This document shows, piece by piece, positions 61,846 through 64,000 of a stretch of 64,000 nt of DNA. The DNA comes from Massilia sp. MS-15 (lineage in GTDB: Bacteria > Pseudomonadota > Gammaproteobacteria > Burkholderiales > Burkholderiaceae_D): NCBI RefSeq assembly GCF_020176695.1, contig NZ_JAIWIA010000042.1, forward strand, positions 60,266-124,265. Reading direction: 5' to 3'. Position numbers and translations under genes: made by a program. The notes beneath the pieces are model-generated. The model saw nothing but the letters and a program-made list of their open reading frames with translations, did no database searches and was not told the DNA's origin. Every line of letters begins with the position of its first letter. Positions within the stretch are counted from its first letter, which is position 1.

Positions 61846-63756
61846 TTATTTCGCCTTGGCAGCGATCTCGCCTACCAGGCGCTCCACGAGCGCGTCGATC
61901 GGCATGACGCCGAGGTCGACATTACCGCGGGCACGCACGGCCACCGTATTCGCTTCTCGTTCCTTGTCGCCAACTACCAGAATGTACGGCAGTTTTTGGA
62001 CGGAATGTTCACGAATTTTATAAGTAATCTTCTCGTTCCGCAAATCAGCGTGAACGCGCACGCCCGCCGCGCGCAGCCTGGACTCGACTTCCTTCACATA
62101 ATCCGCCTGCGCATCCGAGATATTCAGGACGGCCACCTGCACCGGCGCCAGCCACAGCGGCAGCGCGCCGGCATAGTTCTCGATCAGGATGCCGATGAAG
62201 CGCTCCATCGAGCCGACGATCGCGCGGTGCAGCATGACCGGCACCTTGCGGGTGTTGTCTTCCGCGACATATTCGGCGCCCAGGCGGCCCGGCATCGAGA
62301 AGTCGACCTGCATGGTGCCAACCTGCCATGGGCGGCCCAGGCTGTCCTTCAGGTGGTACTCGATCTTGGGGCCGTAGAAGGCACCCTCGCCCGGCAGCTC
62401 GGTCCATTCCACGCCGCAGCCGCGCAGGGCCGAACGCAGGGCTTCCTCGGCCTGGTCCCACACCTCGTCGGAACCGATGCGGTTTTCCGGACGCAGGGCG
62501 ATCTTGACGTCGATGTTGTCGAAGCCGAAGTCCTCGTAGACCTTCATGGCCTGGGCGTGGAAGGCCACGACTTCCGGCGCAATCTGCTCTTCGGTGCAGA
62601 ACACGTGGCCGTCATCCTGGGTGAAGCCGCGCACGCGCATCAGGCCATGCAGCGCGCCCGAGGACTCGTTGCGGTGGCACTGGCCGAACTCACCGTAGCG
62701 CAGCGGCAGGTCGCGGTAGGAACGCAGGCCGGCGTTGTAGATCTGCACGTGGCCCGGGCAGTTCATCGGCTTGAGGGCATAGGTGCGGCTCTCCGACTCG
62801 GTCGTGAACATGTTTTCACGATAGTTGTCCCAGTGGCCGGTCTTCTGCCACAGGGTGACGTCGATGATCTGCGGCGCCTTGACTTCGCTGTAGCCGGTGC
62901 TCTGGTAGGTCTTGCGCATGTACTGCTCGACCTGCTGCCAGATGGTCCAGCCCTTCGGATGCCAAAAGATCAGGCCCGGGGCCTCGTCCTGGAAGTGGAA
63001 GAAGTCCAGCTGCTTGCCGAGCTTCCTGTGGTCGCGCTTCTCGGCTTCTTCCAGCATGTGCAGGTACTGTTCCTGGTCTTCCTTCTTCGCCCAGGCGGTG
63101 CCGTACACGCGCTGCAGCATCTCGTTCTTCGAGTCGCCGCGCCAGTAGGCGCCGGCCAGCTTCATCAGCTTGAACACTTTCAGCTTGCCGGTCGAGGGCA
63201 CGTGCGGGCCGCGGCACAGGTCGGTGAAACCGCCCTGCTCGTACAGCGACACATCCTCGTTCGCCGGGATCGAGGCGATGATCTCGGCCTTGTAGTCTTC
63301 GCCGATCGACTTGAAGTAGCTGACAGCTTCGTCGCGCGGCAGCACCTTGCGGGTGACCGGCTGGTCCTTCTTGGACAGTTCCTGCATTTTCTTTTCGATC
63401 GCCGCCAGGTCGTCCGGGGTGAACGGGCGCTTGTACGAGAAGTCGTAGTAGAAGCCGTTCTCGATGACCGGGCCGATGGTGACCTGCGCTTCCGGGAACA
63501 GCTCCTTGACCGCGTGCGCCAGCAGGTGGGCGGTCGAGTGGCGGATGACCTCCAGCCCATCGGGATCGCGGTCGGTGACGATCGCCAGGTCGGCGTCGGA
63601 CTCGATCAGGAAGGAAGTGTCGACCACCTTGCCGTCGACCTTGCCGGCGAGCGCGGCCTTGGCCAGGCTCGGGGCAATGTTCTGGGCAACCTGGGCGACG
63701 GTGACGGGACCATCGAACTGACGGCTGGAGCCATCGGGAAGTCGAACGTTGAGCAT
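61846..63756 (-). CDS. thrS: Threonine-tRNA ligase
   Basis: A 636-residue class II synthetase. It has an N-terminal TGS domain ([20 protein letters not shown]), the editing domain with [16 protein letters not shown] and the zinc-site region LKPMNCPGH ... [12 protein letters not shown]. Motif 3 ([18 protein letters not shown]) and a C-terminal anticodon-binding domain follow. ATG 63756 has GGAGAACAGT before it; the open frame reaches 63909 across a terminator hairpin. It leads the block thrS-infC-rpmI-rplT-pheS-pheT-ihfA-merR. Confidence 0.97.
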   Translation of the reverse strand: MLNVRLPDGSSRQFDGPVTVAQVAQNIAPSLAKAALAGKVDGKVVDTSFLIESDADLAIVTDRDPDGLEVIRHSTAHLLAHAVKELFPEAQVTIGPVIENGFYYDFSYKRPFTPDDLAAIEKKMQELSKKDQPVTRKVLPRDEAVSYFKSIGEDYKAEIIASIPANEDVSLYEQGGFTDLCRGPHVPSTGKLKVFKLMKLAGAYWRGDSKNEMLQRVYGTAWAKKEDQEQYLHMLEEAEKRDHRKLGKQLDFFHFQDEAPGLIFWHPKGWTIWQQVEQYMRKTYQSTGYSEVKAPQIIDVTLWQKTGHWDNYRENMFTTESESRTYALKPMNCPGHVQIYNAGLRSYRDLPLRYGEFGQCHRNESSGALHGLMRVRGFTQDDGHVFCTEEQIAPEVVAFHAQAMKVYEDFGFDNIDVKIALRPENRIGSDEVWDQAEEALRSALRGCGVEWTELPGEGAFYGPKIEYHLKDSLGRPWQVGTMQVDFSMPGRLGAEYVAEDNTRKVPVMLHRAIVGSMERFIGILIENYAGALPLWLAPVQVAVLNISDAQADYVKEVESRLRAAGVRVHADLRNEKITYKIREHSVQKLPYILVVGDKEREANTVAVRARGNVDLGVMPIDALVERLVGEIAAKAK

Positions 63757-63823
63757 ACTGTTCTCCAATGTGGCGCCGCGCGCCGCTAAAAATTGAAACT
63801 GCCGGAAGACGAATTCTTTGGAC

Positions 63824-63850
63824 GAAAAAAAACGCGCACCAGGCGCGTTT
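63824..63850 (-). terminator. Intrinsic terminator after tRNA, before thrS
   Basis: On the minus strand AAACGCGC and GCGCGTTT form an 8-bp stem with a 5-nt loop, followed by a run of T residues (A-run on the + strand at 63825-63832). It lies between the tRNA 3' end and thrS and should end the tRNA transcript. Confidence 0.88.
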
Positions 63851-63975
63851 GTTTCAGTGTGTTGAGCAAAAGAACACCATACCGCGTCTAGCGATTCCCC
63901 CACAACCAAGTCGTAGTTCGCGGTGTCATAACCGTCGGTGCCTTTCTCGCTCTTACTGGGTATTGCTGAGTATTC

Positions 63976-64000
63976 TGGTGGGCGGTGCAGAATTCGAATC
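63976..64000 (-). tRNA. 3' end of a tRNA, probably tRNA-Val (cut by window edge)
   Basis: On the minus strand the window begins with TTCGAAT (T loop), TCTGC (T stem), ACCGCCC (acceptor strand), A and CCA. The acceptor implies a 5' end GGGCGGT, common in tRNA-Val. The anticodon is outside the window, so the identity is a guess. CCA is encoded. Confidence 0.75.

Overview
The window is high-GC chromosomal DNA from a betaproteobacterium. Gene content and order point to Burkholderiales, most likely Oxalobacteraceae (Massilia/Telluria-like). The order thrS-infC-rpmI-rplT-pheS-pheT-ihfA-merR, the order smc-zipA-ligA, and the type IV minor pilin cluster all fit. This assignment is inference from synteny and protein style; no 16S rRNA gene is present. 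I see no prophage, insertion sequence or CRISPR array.

Layout. 1-2378: a secreted subtilisin-like protease (cut by the window edge) behind a sigma70-like promoter and a class I cyclic-di-GMP riboswitch, then a decayed DUF488 gene. 2375-5406: a four-gene polar amino acid ABC importer with a LysR-type-looking operator. 5573-13756: exonuclease III, a LysE-type exporter, a GH31 glycosidase, an amidohydrolase, a POT peptide permease, a REP-like inverted repeat pair and an aminotransferase. 13753-16976: a coupled operon of a small unknown protein, a double-domain KaiC-like ATPase and a hybrid histidine kinase. 17195-18967: a DUF885 peptidase. 18974-27968: smc-zipA-ligA-galU-def and an outer membrane protein, tightly packed on the minus strand. 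28066-31573: a DUF1631 protein, a KGG-repeat stress protein and a ClpP-like protease.

31701-36523: the glycine cleavage operon gcvT-gcvH-gcvP with a clear promoter and a tandem glycine riboswitch. 36564-40291: a chemoreceptor-like protein with a degenerate signalling tip, an outer membrane barrel and a DUF3108 protein. 40321-42039: release factor 3. 42161-50039: pilE-fimT-pilV-pilW-pilX-pilY1, five of them joined by overlapping stop/start codons, next to a two-component system (50166-52220). 52486-55650: a Crp/Fnr-type regulator convergent with a NarX/NarL-like pair. 55880-64000: the translation block, ending in the 3' end of a tRNA (probably Val).

The most interesting signals are the c-di-GMP riboswitch on an exported protease, the KaiC/kinase/small-protein module whose KaiC lacks the usual phosphosites, the chemoreceptor-like protein with altered CheA/CheW contact residues, and the 21-bp-spaced operator in front of the ABC importer.
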